NCBI GenBank assembly: GCA_009760885.1
Contig: CM019701.1
Location: forward strand, 33,990,697 to 34,054,696
Source: Achatina immaculata
Taxonomy: Eukaryota > Mollusca > Gastropoda > Stylommatophora > Achatinidae
Length of the DNA stretch: 64,000 nt
Direction: 5' to 3'
In this document: positions 31,591 through 42,173 of the stretch, piece by piece
Layout: each line of letters opens with the position of its first letter
How positions within the stretch are numbered: the stretch's first letter is position 1
Notes under the pieces: model-generated
Databases searched by the model: none
What the model was told of the DNA's origin: nothing
Seen by the model: the letters and a program-made list of their open reading frames with translations, nothing else
Program-made: the position numbers and the translations under genes

Positions 31591-34584
31591 CCTACTGCAT
31601 TTTAAGGCTTAAAGCCTGCCTAGTCTAATATCTAGTCAAGCACTGACCATGCTTGGCACATAGACATTGATATTAATTCACATTTTGAGTTAATCCACGG
31701 CCTAGTCCTTCACATCTTTTTGTAAGAGTTTGTTTTAGCACGAATTCTTTTGTTAAGTGATTAGTTTCTCATTCAGTTCTTTTAAAGTACGAGTGTTCTG
31801 GATGTCATTTTATATCTTTAAATATGTTGTTGGGAAAAATAGAAGTGCTATTATCCAGCACCCACGCACCAGGTGATGGTAAATCCCAAGCCCTGACGCC
31901 AGGATAAAGTCAACGGTTACTGTGGCATTTTGGTTGTTTCTGCTGAGATCCAGGCATTACTTGTAGGTCTACCTGCAGACTACCATCATCGTCAGTTTTA
32001 GTTCATATATGACAGTTTACAAAAAAAAAATTCTCAGCTTATGCATACTTCTGCTCTCTCTCATGAGTTACTTTGCCGTGGTGAGAGAGCTTGTGTGTCC
32101 CCATGATCCAAAGAGCTGTGCTGACGGGAGTAGCCGCTCTAGCCAGGGTCACTCAGACCACACAGGTCTGAGAGTAGGGGCCAGACAAAGCACAGTTAAA
32201 ACCCTTCTGCCTTGCAACATGGCTGGGGACAGACAGAGAATACGGAAGCAAACCCGAAAGAAATGCGTGCCGAAGACAGATGTACTGGGCACAGGGTGCA
32301 AAGATACGCGGAAAACTACAGTATGTCGCAACTCTTACTTACATGACATCACATATTTTTCAAATTACTCGGAACTCCATAAGCTATAATGAAATGGAAC
32401 ATAAATCCTCTTCTGCGTCCTGTACTGCTAATGGTCAGTTAACCTGAAATTCTCAGTACAGACCACAGCATTCCATACTTTTCTTACAGTACTACTCATC
32501 ACTGTTGCTGTTGGGGGAGCCTTAGATTTTCCAATTCACGCTATATGTTTATGCTATAACTGTCTTCTCTGAACAGCAGTTCTTGTTCCCCCCCCCTTTC
32601 CCCGGTTTTAAACGCCTGGTTGTTCATCTTTCGCGTGTTGACGACCTTACGGCTTTTGAGGAGGGCGAAGTGTCGTAATAGAATCATATTTTAAAACAAA
32701 AAGGAAATGTGTTTTTCATGTATACATGGCTTTCAAGCGCTTGGGCTCTGTTCTGAAAATAAAATCTGGAACATTTCAAACTCACCCTTTCCTCTGTGTG
32801 AACTTCAGTCGTATTCGAGAAATAGTTACGACCTTGGCTCCGTTGGGCATTGAAACCAGTAATGCGCATTTCGGTTCATGAAATCCCTTTGCAGTTTTCT
32901 GTCCACGTTAGTGGTGCCCGGTCAACAGCCTTTCTTCGTCCTTTATCGTAATTATATGTTAATGTTATTGTCATTGACCTTTACTGTTTCTAATTCCCAG
33001 TTGGGTTTTTTTTTTCCCTTGGTTTGGTTGTCAGTGAGTTCCAAATCCCGCCTGCGCTGCTTGATTTTTCCCAGTAGCTGAGTCTGTCACAGAGTTTACT
33101 GCTTTCTTTTTGTGGAGCTAAATCCTGTCCCGAAGGTCCTCTTATTTTTCTGGGTCTCGGTCGTGTTCCAGTTTTTATAATCCTTGGCCTTTAGTAGTGG
33201 ATTGTTGGACTGCAATATATTTCATGGAATGTACTTTTTTTTTCTGCGGGCGTGAATAAGTATAGTGACTTAGAAGATGAAATCAATAGAAGCCACTCCA
33301 TTTAAAAATATATATGTATTCATAGAAGCACCTTTTTTTTAGGTTGATTTATGATCTCCTTGTAACTGTAAACTTCAGCTATTTGCATTCAGACGCCGAC
33401 TGTTGGTTACCGTGGCGATTCATTGATTTTTAGAGGAAAGAGCTGCGCAGAAAGTCATGAGATAAAAATAATACTTTCTGTGTGACTTGTGGGACTTCCA
33501 TAGAATTGTGCGTATTAAAAAAAAAATATGAGGAAGAATCATTCTCCAGTGCATTTGCTGTGGTAATGAATAATTCAGAGTTAGACATTGACAAAAACTG
33601 ATAAACAGCGGCTGTCATTTCCCTCTCTCTCTCTCTCTCTCTCATAGAAGTATTACTCATACACACACACACAGCATTTCCCAGCATATAAGAAACACCG
33701 ACGTACAAGACGTACCCGCACCCGGCAAGTTATAGTTTTGGAATAAAACTAACAACTCTACATTCTCCATTAACTTCATGGCCCTTCCCACATTGCTACT
33801 GGATATTCTGTTGCTGAATTGATTAAGCAAAACGTGCAGCTGATCTTATAAATACTAGTATATCCGCACTCATAGTTTACGTCACTTTGATGCAAATTAT
33901 GGCTCCAGCTTCGGTATAAAACTATTCATTACCGTAACAAATTTATCAGGAATTTTATTCAAAAGAATAAGAACCCCGTGTACTTGATCAGTACATTTTG
34001 AAAATTTAAGCAAGGGTTTATTAATAAACTTTTACCACTCAAAATTCATTATAAAGTCCACAAGAAGTTGACGTTGATGCCTTTTTGTGTGTGTGTGGTT
34101 CGTGTAAGGTGTTACCACCAAAATGACAGTGGTCACCTCGTGCTTACAGCATCACGATACTGCAATAGTTTTATAGGTTTTTACGGTTTTAATATGAAAC
34201 TGATGATTTATCCATGCGCAGAAGTATAGAACAAAATGTTACATTAGATAAATACAGTATGTGTCTAAGTGTCTGGAGACAAATAAAGTAAGGCTGGGGT
34301 AGTTCGGGCTATCTTTTTTTATATTTTAATATATTTTGGTTTGTAACAGATTCCATCAGTCAGAAAGAAGCAGTCTACGTGAAGATAGATAATGATGACA
34401 GGATTACCTTTACCTTTTTTTCACAGTTATTGTGACATGTCTTTTTTTTTCTTGCTGCTAACGTTATTATGTAGGTAATTTGCCTGTTTGTGATCTGTTG
34501 CTTGAACAAAATCTTTCTACACAAATCTACCCAGAATCATCAGTTTCAGTTAATTTCAGGTTTTTCTTAACTTTTCCTTTACCA
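31591..34584. other. No gene recognised
   Basis: About 3 kb without an assignable gene. A 126-codon frame at 32009-32389 has a hydrophobic N-terminus and a basic C-terminal half, but no family I know and no supporting context. Short CT and CA runs lie at 33620-33675. Confidence 0.5.
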
Positions 34585-34800
34585 TGGCAATATTGTATGT
34601 GAAGAGATTACTGGAGGTAGGACAGGTTAAGGGTGCTGGTAGGAAATCTGAGCTGTGTGGCAGAAAACACATCGTAAAGAACCAACACTTGACAGGAACT
34701 ATCAGCAGACATACTCTTGGGATGGATGCTGCGGTATGCGACGGAGCATATATGGGGCAGTCCTGAATGCAGTGACGCCGGAGGTTTGATTTTGAACCTT
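34585..34800 (+). repeat. Dispersed family D, copy 2
   Basis: Longer version of the repeat at 31.44 kb. GTGAAGAGATTACTGGAGGT and GGACAGGTTAAGGGTGCTGG are followed by about 100 bp of extra sequence and then GAATGCAGTGACGCCGGAGG. A short open frame crosses it; no domain is recognised. Confidence 0.6.
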
Positions 34801-34954
34801 TTCCTTACCTCTCTCAGCCTTGATTCAGTTCTCTTTTAACATCCCTGCCACTGCTTGATCTGGACAGTTTTCACTGTATAAGCACATATAATGTTCTTTC
34901 CCCCTTCTTTATTCATAATGCGTGTCCCAGTCATGTCAGCAATGTTTATATTTG

Positions 34955-35262
34955 TTGACTGTTATGTAGATAATATGCGGATGAAGATTTGGCAGTCGGC
35001 GACCCATACCTGGCATGTTAGTGTCAGGCTTGATGAACCATATTCCACAAAGACCCGGTCCCACATCTCCGTTGATACCCCCAGTAACAGGCCTAGCCTG
35101 GCTAACGGGACAGGGATCACCATAGTCCCCATGTCGGTGGAGTCTGATAAAAGAAATATTGCGCCCCCTCTGCTTTTTAGCTCCATTGAAGGACTAAAAA
35201 AAAAAAATCTAACATAACCCGTTCCCAGTCCAGTAGTGTGGCTCAGCATCTCCACGTTTTTC
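34955..35262 (-). repeat. Dispersed family E, inverted copy
   Basis: The reverse complement carries the family E blocks in order (GGAGCTAAAAAGCAGAGG, CAGACTCCACCGACATGGGG, GCTAGGCCTGTTACTGGGGG, CGCCGACTGCCAAAT). It is followed, after a 50-bp gap, by a partial MITE. Confidence 0.7.
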
Positions 35263-35309
35263 TATCTCCGGCTGAGTGTGCTCCCCTGGTGCTAGCATGT
35301 CTTAACTTT

Positions 35310-35485
35310 GTTCTGCTCCGGAACTAATTTTCATGCTCTGCCGCAAATGACACAATAAATAGTGATGAGAAAGTTTGGTAGAAAGAAATTGGAAGGAAGT
35401 TATGCTGTGTTGTGGCTGGTTTACAAATGTGCTGGTCTTCATTTTATGTAGCACCAACCTTAACTGATTTGCATAGAACGAGTTG
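35310..35485 (-). mobile_element. TTAA-type MITE, partial copy 4
   Basis: GGAACTAATTTTCATGCTCT, then GAGAAAGTTTGGTAGAAAGA, AATTGGAAGGAAGTTATGC and a GATTTGCATAGAACG end align with the middle of the copies at 30.06 and 60.2 kb. Both inverted termini are gone. Confidence 0.65.
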
Positions 35486-35519
35486 CGTAGATTTTTGTCC
35501 GTTTTTGTTGACCTGTGCC

Positions 35520-35965
35520 GTGCTATCTAACCCTTTATTCTTTTCCAGACTCTGTACCTCTGTCTATCCGACTATTCGTTATCAGAATCTGTACCCTTTC
35601 CTGTTATATGTTTCATCTCCCTCGCCTGTTATCATCTCTTCATTCATCTCCGTTTTCATTCCTTCTGTGCTTGTCAGGTTAGCCTCTACTTCCCCTCCAA
35701 GTTCTTCGTTTTTGTTTTTTTTTTTTTGGTCTCGTTTGTGTATGTAATCCTCGAAAAAGGCTCACGCCGAAATATCGGATGTTGTATGTTTTTCATTTAT
35801 ACATTCTCATACTTTCTATTCGTTTTTTTTAAACTTTACTCACTCCCTCCCTCACTTTGTAAAACTGCACCATACACCTCTATCTACCTTTTTATTTTAA
35901 CCAGTTTTACTGCCGTCGCCATCCCTTTTATCTACAAGATCTACCAACCCTACCAACGTTGTTTT
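35520..35965 (+). mobile_element. Possible Penelope-like 3' UTR relic with hammerhead-like motif
   Basis: A pyrimidine-rich stretch contains GGCTCACGCCGAAATATCGG at about 35760-35780. Its GCTCACGCCGAAA core is also present in the left arm of the Penelope-like element (read on its sense strand near 14.3 kb). In both places the motif follows a T/C-rich 3' UTR and precedes TGTTTTTG-like sequence. This suggests a second, older Penelope-like end. The identification rests on a short motif only. Confidence 0.35.
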
Positions 35966-36551
35966 GTAGTGAAAGAGTTAAATTGGCACCGTCTTGTAGT
36001 TACTCAAATATAATGACTACCTCTTTTCATTGCACTTCTTTCTTAGTTGTGAGTTCTTGTGACTTGGCTGATTACAGCTCCGCGGGTTTCTCTGCTTCCA
36101 CGATGGTCGCCTTTCAGTTTCGTCGATTTTTTTCATGTTTCATCTGGAAATATCTCTTCCAAACTTCTGGTCTTTGGGAGCACTTTAGAATCACTGTATT
36201 GAGTCGTCACATTATAAAGCTATTGTTATAGCCATTATTAGAACGAAAATATTAGATCTGTTATAGAAATAAAAATATTAGATCTATTATAGAAACGAAA
36301 GTGGTACAAACAAAGAAAACAACCCTGATTAAATTGTCTTGACACCGGTAAAAAAAAAAAAAAAAGAAGAAGAATAAGAAGAACGGGATTTGAAATTGAT
36401 TTTCTGAAATATGTAATAGTTTCCAAATGTGACAAACAATTTATTACACTAAAAGTACATGTTTTATGGGGAATCTGTGTAGTTCTAGAACTTTCCAGTG
36501 ATTTTTTTAAATATATCGGATTTTGTTTTCCTTTCTCTTTTCTTTTAATTA
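35966..36551. other. No gene recognised
   Basis: AT-rich DNA. A short direct repeat ATTAGATCTGTTATAGAAA lies near 36250-36290. Nothing else is supported. Confidence 0.5.
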
Positions 36552-36865
36552 AGGAAAGGTAAAAGTACAATCCCCTTTTCTATGCCATTAAGGCATATTG
36601 GAGAAACGGTGTTAGACCAGTATTTCCAAGACCTTCGGCACATGAAAGGTGTGATGTGGTCAGCATCACGCCTGGCCACATTCCCAGATTTCTCTGGTAC
36701 CTATTTCAGTATCACGCCTGGCCACATTTACCTTCCCAGATTTTTCTGGTACCCATTTTTTTTTAGAGGCTGGGTAGACCCAGAAAAATTCCCCACTGCT
36801 GGGACTTGAACTCGGTACCTCCGGATTAGTAGACCGAGCCTAACCACTCGGCCAACTAGGGTGCC
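36552..36865 (-). mobile_element. tRNA-derived SINE, copy 3
   Basis: The head on the minus strand (from 36865) is TAGTTGGCCGAGTGGTTAGG, then GTCTACTAATCCGG and the B-box-like GAGTTCAAGTCCC. The body block on the plus strand is ATTAAGGCATATTGG and GCATCACGCCTGGCCACATT. The tail next to 36552 is AAAGGTAAAAG. The stretch ATCACGCCTGGCCACATT through TTCTCTGGTACC is duplicated internally, so this copy is longer than the one at 47.9 kb. Confidence 0.85.
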
Positions 36866-38299
36866 TTTTACTTAATTAAGTAATTTTCTAAAACTAAAAA
36901 AAATGTTCTGGTGAATCTGAAATCAGCGGAAAGGGAGTTGATAACATTCTCGTTACAGCCAGTGAAAGGAAATACTACGAAAGTGCTAATGTTGTACTTA
37001 TAGTATCACATAGTAGTAACTTAACAAAAGCTTCGATGTTTCCTATTTGTAAAATGTGTGTAGTAATTTAACAGCTCTGACAAACAACGCAGTCAGGATC
37101 CATATGCCCATGTTGGAAATGGAAGTAGCGAGAACTGTATTCCCTGCGACTATCCTGAAAATCAGGAAGTTTGTGCGTGTATTGTCATAATCTGACACGT
37201 TGTTTTGATTCCAGAATCTCTTACAGCCAAGAGCTTACATCGTGCTGCTGTACTGAGATTATGCGATGTCAACATATCTTCGAGAATAAAGGAGAGAGCT
37301 GGGCAGACACGAAGATAATGTAGTAATTGCCGAAATTAAAACCTGTTTTGAGATTTTTGTGCCCAAATTGTCCCTTGTTGCAGGCTCGGTACTTTTCATA
37401 CTCAGTGTTGATTACATTGACAAATTTGCCTATAACTTCTGGGAACGAGGTGACTGCACTTGAGTTATCATGTCAACAGCTAGCCAAGACCCTGTCTCAC
37501 AAAGTGGGCTAGGATCTGGTCGAAGTGATTGGGACGCGGTCTCTCGGTCAGTCTCGAACCTAATCCGTGGGATCCAGTTCTACTTATCAACTCTCAGTTG
37601 GCCAGGGTTCTCGTAGTAATTTAACAGCTTGACAAACACCTGTACCTGCATCATGGCGAGATCCTCACTCACCGGGGCTTATGGGTATGCCGTGATGATA
37701 AGCCTTAAATTAAAAAAAAAAACTGCCTCATAACTGTGCAGTGCCATTTGGCGTCAGTGATTTGTCCTGCATCCCGCGAATAGTTAAAAAATAAACTGTA
37801 TATATAAAATATATATGTGACATAAAAAAATATTAAGTTCTGTTCTTGGATCCGCGAATTGTGAACTCTTATTGTAGCAGAAAGGATGAAATTATATTTA
37901 TCGCCATACGACTTATGGATTTACCAAAAGTTAAATACGAGGTATAACAAAGCCTGCGAATCTGTATGATTTGAAGATATTCATCATATGTCCATTTCCC
38001 TTCAGTGTAGAGATATCAAATCCAGCAGTCGATCTAAACAACACAATAACATGTTTGAATTATACTACTTAATAGGAAATTGATCCAGTATGTTTACAAA
38101 AAAACGGTAGTCTTTGAAATATTACAAATAAACCCACTGTCACAATTTTGTCCTCTATTTAAAATCAGTTAATCTAGCGTCAAGGAACAACAAACAAACA
38201 AACAAACAATTTCATATTTAATTTGTAATTCGCCCAGAAATTCTTGACATTAACGAGTAGGTTGAAAGTATTGTCTAGAAGTGTATGCTTCCGTCAGAT
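36866..38299. other. No gene recognised
   Basis: AT-rich DNA. An AGCCAAGACCCTGTCTCAC stretch at about 37480 weakly resembles family E. A short (AAAC)n run lies at about 38190-38210. Confidence 0.5.
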
Positions 38300-38600
38300 T
38301 CCCGACTCATGTCAGTCAGTCAGTCATTTGCATGTCATTTAATAGCTCTCATGTAGGCCTCTTGGTTGTAAGAAAGATGCCCTGCTGCTGATGCATCCAT
38401 TTGCAGATTATCAACGATGTCTTGCAGCCATCATCGACTTGGTCTTCCTCTCTTTCTTTTTCCCATTATGTACACATCCAAGACAGTCTTCTCTAGATTA
38501 TCATGACCTGTAATGTGTCCAAAATATTTAAGTTTTCTCTGTTTTCTCTTTACTAGCCAGCCTTCTTCAATATTAAGTTCTTGTGGTATGGATATATTTG
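38300..38600 (-). pseudogene. LINE-C C-terminal fragment
   Basis: The minus strand encodes LNIEEGWLVKRKQRKLKYFG, GHITGHDNLEKTVLD, KRKRGRPSR, a DASAAGHL-type region and a (TGAC)n tail at about 38310-38330. Several frame changes, 5' truncated. Confidence 0.8.
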
Positions 38601-38744
38601 TTCTTTTTTGTGATTTCCGACTGGATATTAAAAATACACAAGAAAGAAAGAATTTCTGTAATTTGTTTAAACAATACATTTCAGAAGCAGAATTTCCACA
38701 GAAAGTAATTCTCATGAAATGGAGAAATGCGTGCAACGCGTATA

Positions 38745-39150
38745 TTTGTCATCATCATCATCATGTGCCGTCTCCCCACGGAAGGTTGGCAGCAGTGAAT
38801 CTCCACTGTGCTCTGTTTCTTGTCTTCATTGTGCACTCGTCCAAGCTGGTTCATGTCCGTCTCTTGATGTTGCCCACCCATCTATGTCACTGTCGTCCTC
38901 CTCTTCTCTTCCCTTCCCTTCAATCTTGTTCCCATGACGGGTGTTCAGTATGGTTCAGTGTGATGCCTATTGACAGGCCAAAATGATTTTACTTGTCTTG
39001 TTTTTATGATTTTCAGTATATCTCTTTTCACTTCTAGTTGGTTTAGCACTTCCTTATTTTCTGTCCACGGGATGCGCCCTGTTGTTCTATATATCCACAT
39101 TTCAAAGGACCCAGTTTTCATTTCTGTCGGGTACATACTGTAAAAATGTA
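38745..39150 (-). pseudogene. LINE-M C-terminal fragment with (TGA)n tail
   Basis: From 39136 the minus strand encodes FEMWIYRTTGRIPWTENKEV and LEVKRDILKIIKTRQVKSFW. After frame changes it ends QWRFTAANLPWGDGT followed by TGATGATGATGATGA (plus-strand CATCATCATCATCATG at about 38750-38765). The MW.YRR.LRI.WT block and the WRF/WR end are typical of RTE-like LINEs. The stop codon is the first tail unit. Confidence 0.75.
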
Positions 39151-39175
39151 CAAAGATCTATTGGAAAGTAATTGT

Positions 39176-39745
39176 ATATCATCATCATCATCATGTGCCG
39201 TGCCGACTGGCGTTGGCTATTATGCTTCTCCAGAATATCCGATCCTTCATGCAGGCCATCAGCTCAGTTGGTGATCTCCTCTCACACCATCCCGTCAGAC
39301 TGTCCAGTATCATTTCTCTTGGTCTTCCTCTTGATTTTTTCCTTCTATTTTTCCTGTTGTTATAATATTTTCAATGCCCCCTCTTCTCATTGCATGTCCT
39401 ATGAAAGTACATTGTCTCTCTCTTATCTTTTTGACAAGGTTTTTTGTCTCTCCATCTCTTCTCATACATTCTTCATTAGTTATTTTTGCTGTCCAGGGGA
39501 TTCGCAACATTCTTCTAATAAACCACATTTCTGCTGCTTCCAATGATTTTTGTGCAGACTTGCCTATTGTCCATGATTCACTTCCATATAACAAGATAGG
39601 TTCAATATAGCATTTTAGGACTCGTTTTCTAACATTCATTGATAAGGATGTGTTGGTTAATATGTTTCTCATTCTCTGAAATGCAGTCTTTGCTTGGCCT
39701 ATTCTGTTCCTAATTTCTGTTCTGCATTTCCCATCTGAAGTTATA
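39176..39745 (-). pseudogene. LINE-B copy 1, 3' end only
   Basis: 5'-truncated copy of the element at 55.1-57.3 kb. The frame gives MNVRKRVLKCYIEPILLYGS, SWTIGKSAQKSLEAAEMWFI, RRMLRIPWTAKITNEECMRR and IRERQCTFIGHAMRRGGIEN, and ends LWRSIIANASRHGT-like with a tail of TGA units (plus-strand ATCATCATCATCATG at about 39180-39194). Homology to copy 2 stops near 39745, which is the truncation point. A frameshift lies in the RPRE region. Confidence 0.85.
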
Positions 39746-40184
39746 AATTGTATATATGATCCAAAAATGTTGTTAAAATAATATAACGAAACTAAACTAC
39801 TTTACAGATGTTATGAGCACATCTGCAGAAATATAATTGTCGAATAACTGATTTAAAAGTGTTGTAGAAAGGGAAAACAGAAACTGACAAGAGATATCTG
39901 TTGAGCTTGCACTGGAAGAGTCATCAGAATAGTTTTAATATGTCATGCCGCCTTAAAATATGTCCAAGCCACCACTATCTTCTTCTTTCACGTTGACAAA
40001 TCTGTAGATATTACAGACCACAACTATTATTTATGGATCTTGACCAGAATGCAGGTATTGAAATGATAGAATATTTGTAACAGTTTCCTTTGACATAAAC
40101 ACTTTATGGACCGGTAAGAGACCCTGTCACACAACAATGGAAAATAAAAAGTAACTTCTAAATATAAACATAACTCTCCACTTA

Positions 40185-40490
40185 TACTAGGCGTTATGAA
40201 AAACAACAGACTGTGGTGGCTCGGGCATTTGGCGAGAATGGAAGACGATAGACACACAAGCTAGGCCTATACAGAAGTGATGAGAGGTGACAGACCAAGA
40301 GGTAGATCAAGACAGTGATGGCGAGACAACTTGTAAAAAGATATACCCGCTGTTGGAATGGACACTTTGCAAGAAAAGATCAAGAAAAAACACAGAGAGG
40401 ATTGGAGACATGTCTTGTCTGCAGCAGTGGACCTCAGTGGCTCGGAAAGCTGCTGAATTCCTATAATACACACTTTACAGACCCTTTTAA
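40185..40490 (+). pseudogene. LINE-J C-terminal fragment
   Basis: The plus strand encodes VMKNNRLWWLGHLARMEDDR, then GDRPRGRSRQ-WRDNL and a KKKHREDWRHVLSAA end. This LWWLGH...RP.GR...W.D...W region is a common LINE RT C-terminus. Several stops interrupt it. It ends about 100 bp before the gypsy LTR. Confidence 0.72.
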
Positions 40491-40588
40491 AACATAAACA
40501 GTAAGCGCTGTTCAGGCTTGAAGCAATGAAGTTCCGTGGTCGGGATGAGGTTCCAGTTTTCCGCAAGTTCTTAGCATTTATATCATAC

Positions 40589-41154
40589 TGTGGTAATATG
40601 TTACTTTGGCTCTAGATTGATGTGAATTATTATTTCAACCTTTTATATTTGTCTGGCCGTCGTTGTGCTGAGTGGTGGAAGGATGACCTTACCATACGTT
40701 CACACCTTACATATAAAATAACAGGAATACGAAAAACAATCCTTTTTATAAAATCACGATTCTTGTATTTACAAAAAACTCTGATCCATAAAGCATCACA
40801 AATCACAAATCCGATGCACATGATGTCCATATTTCTAACGGGTGTTACTAAAAAATATATTAAACAAATAAATTTTCCTTGAATAATATGAGTTCAATAC
40901 TGCTTACAAAGGCGCACAAACTAAATTACACACGCCAGCCTCCGTCTCTCGGAAACTGACCATCTTCGTCCACGACTGGTCGCTACCTTCCCGAGCTCAA
41001 CTTATCCCCCTTTATGCTTCTCCCTTTTCTTATATACCTCGTCATCGCCGGACCGGACGCCTGGGGATTTTCCATTCACACGTGGCCGTCTCTGGCCAGT
41101 GGGATTTCCAATCAAAACCGGGTCACTGCTTGCTTACTTTTTCCCCTCCTTACA
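40589..41154 (-). repeat. Gypsy 3' LTR
   Basis: 566 bp, TG...CA bounded (plus-strand TGTGGTAA to CTTACA). On the element's sense strand it starts TGTAAGGAGGGG and ends TTACCACA. It carries a TATATAAG promoter motif (41029-41036), about 120 nt from its sense start. Confidence 0.95.
41029..41036 (-). promoter_or_regulatory. TATA motif in 3' LTR
   Basis: TATATAAG on the minus strand, about 120 nt inside the LTR, so U3 is short. The identical motif in the 5' LTR is at about 47279-47286. Confidence 0.6.
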
Positions 41155-41168
41155 TACTCCCTCTGGTT
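41155..41168 (-). promoter_or_regulatory. Candidate polypurine tract
   Basis: The minus strand reads AACCAGAGGGAGTA immediately before the 3' LTR. The short purine run AGAGGGAG is in the position where plus-strand synthesis is primed in LTR retrotransposons. Confidence 0.55.
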
Positions 41169-41345
41169 TTGTTTACAAAATTTTTTGTATGGAATACAAT
41201 AAATTTTATATATGCATTGTAGAATAGTTACATATCCTGAACTCAAAGTCTTTATGTCCTTCTTTTTTTTTTTGGGACCAGTACCCATGTTGCTGTAGTT
41301 GCGTATCGTCTTCCTCCGGTTAGCCTGTTGGTGTGTTGGTCTGGC

Positions 41346-42173
41346 CTATTTTTGTACTTTTGTGTGCCTTGCAGTATTTCTCATATACTGTACTTGGTCG
41401 TGTAATGTGGGCAGGGGTGCTACTCGTTGTTCGACGCTCTGCTCTGTAGCTCCGTCTTCTGATTCGGCGGGTGGTTGGTTTTCATGTACTAGTAAGGATG
41501 TACTTGTTCGAGTGGTACTGTCTTCGCTGTCTACTGCTACCTGTGGGGTGGATGCGACTTCTTCCTCCGTTATTTCTACCTGCGTACTGTCAGGTTCGGT
41601 CTCTGATTCCGAAGAGTCTACTACTATCTCATCGTCGGTGTCGTCATCGTTGTTGGGTGCTATACTGAGTGTAGCCTGTCTGCGCTGATTGTTTCTGTCG
41701 TCTGTAGGGATATTCCAATCTTGTTTGGCCTTTCTCAAATGGTTTGCGTGGACTCGTTGTATTTTCCCTGTCAGTTGGTTCTTTATTATAAATGATACTG
41801 GAGATAACTTTTTTAGAACAAAGAATCCCGTTTTCCATTTGCTGTCGTGTTTGGATGTCATGTGGTGGTTTAATAAGTATACTGGATCACCTATAGAAAT
41901 GTCCTCAGTTGTGCTTTGTTCATCGTACCTTTGCTTTCGTGCGTCTTTGGTTCTGTTTATGTGGTTTATCACTTGTATAAAAGCCTTATGTTGTCTCATT
42001 AGCGTGTGTTCTATAGAATCATTTTCACTGTAGCAGTGTGTTCGTAGTCTCAGGATGGCGTCCAGGGGTAGAATGGGGTGTCTCCCGTACATGAGGAAAA
42101 ATGGGGAGTATCCTGTTCGTTTAGAAATGTTCATATTCATCGCTGCCACCGCCTGGTCAAGTACTCGTCCCAT
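41346..42173 (-). pseudogene. Gypsy integrase C-terminal part (frameshifted from gag-pol)
   Basis: Continuation of the gag-pol frame after a one-base shift near 42158. It starts within the integrase catalytic-core end (YSPFFLMYGRHPILPLD, the conserved integrase motif after the catalytic Glu). It then runs through a GDPVYLLNHH...SKWKTGFFVLKKLSP module, the usual C-terminal SH3-like integrase region, and ends in a long acidic Ser/Thr/Asp/Glu-rich tail. No chromodomain is evident. The ATG at 42173 is probably not a real start; the segment belongs to the upstream protein. I give no corrected sequence; the break could be a mutation or a sequencing error. Confidence 0.88.

Noticed and set aside
32009..32389. 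126-codon frame with hydrophobic N-terminus and basic C-terminal half
   Set aside because: Possible signal-anchor look, but no known family and no supporting context. Kept only as an unassigned frame.
41155..41345. env-like third gene in the gypsy element
   Set aside because: Only about 190 bp lie between the end of pol and the 3' LTR, with no signal peptide or membrane segment. The element has gag-pol only.
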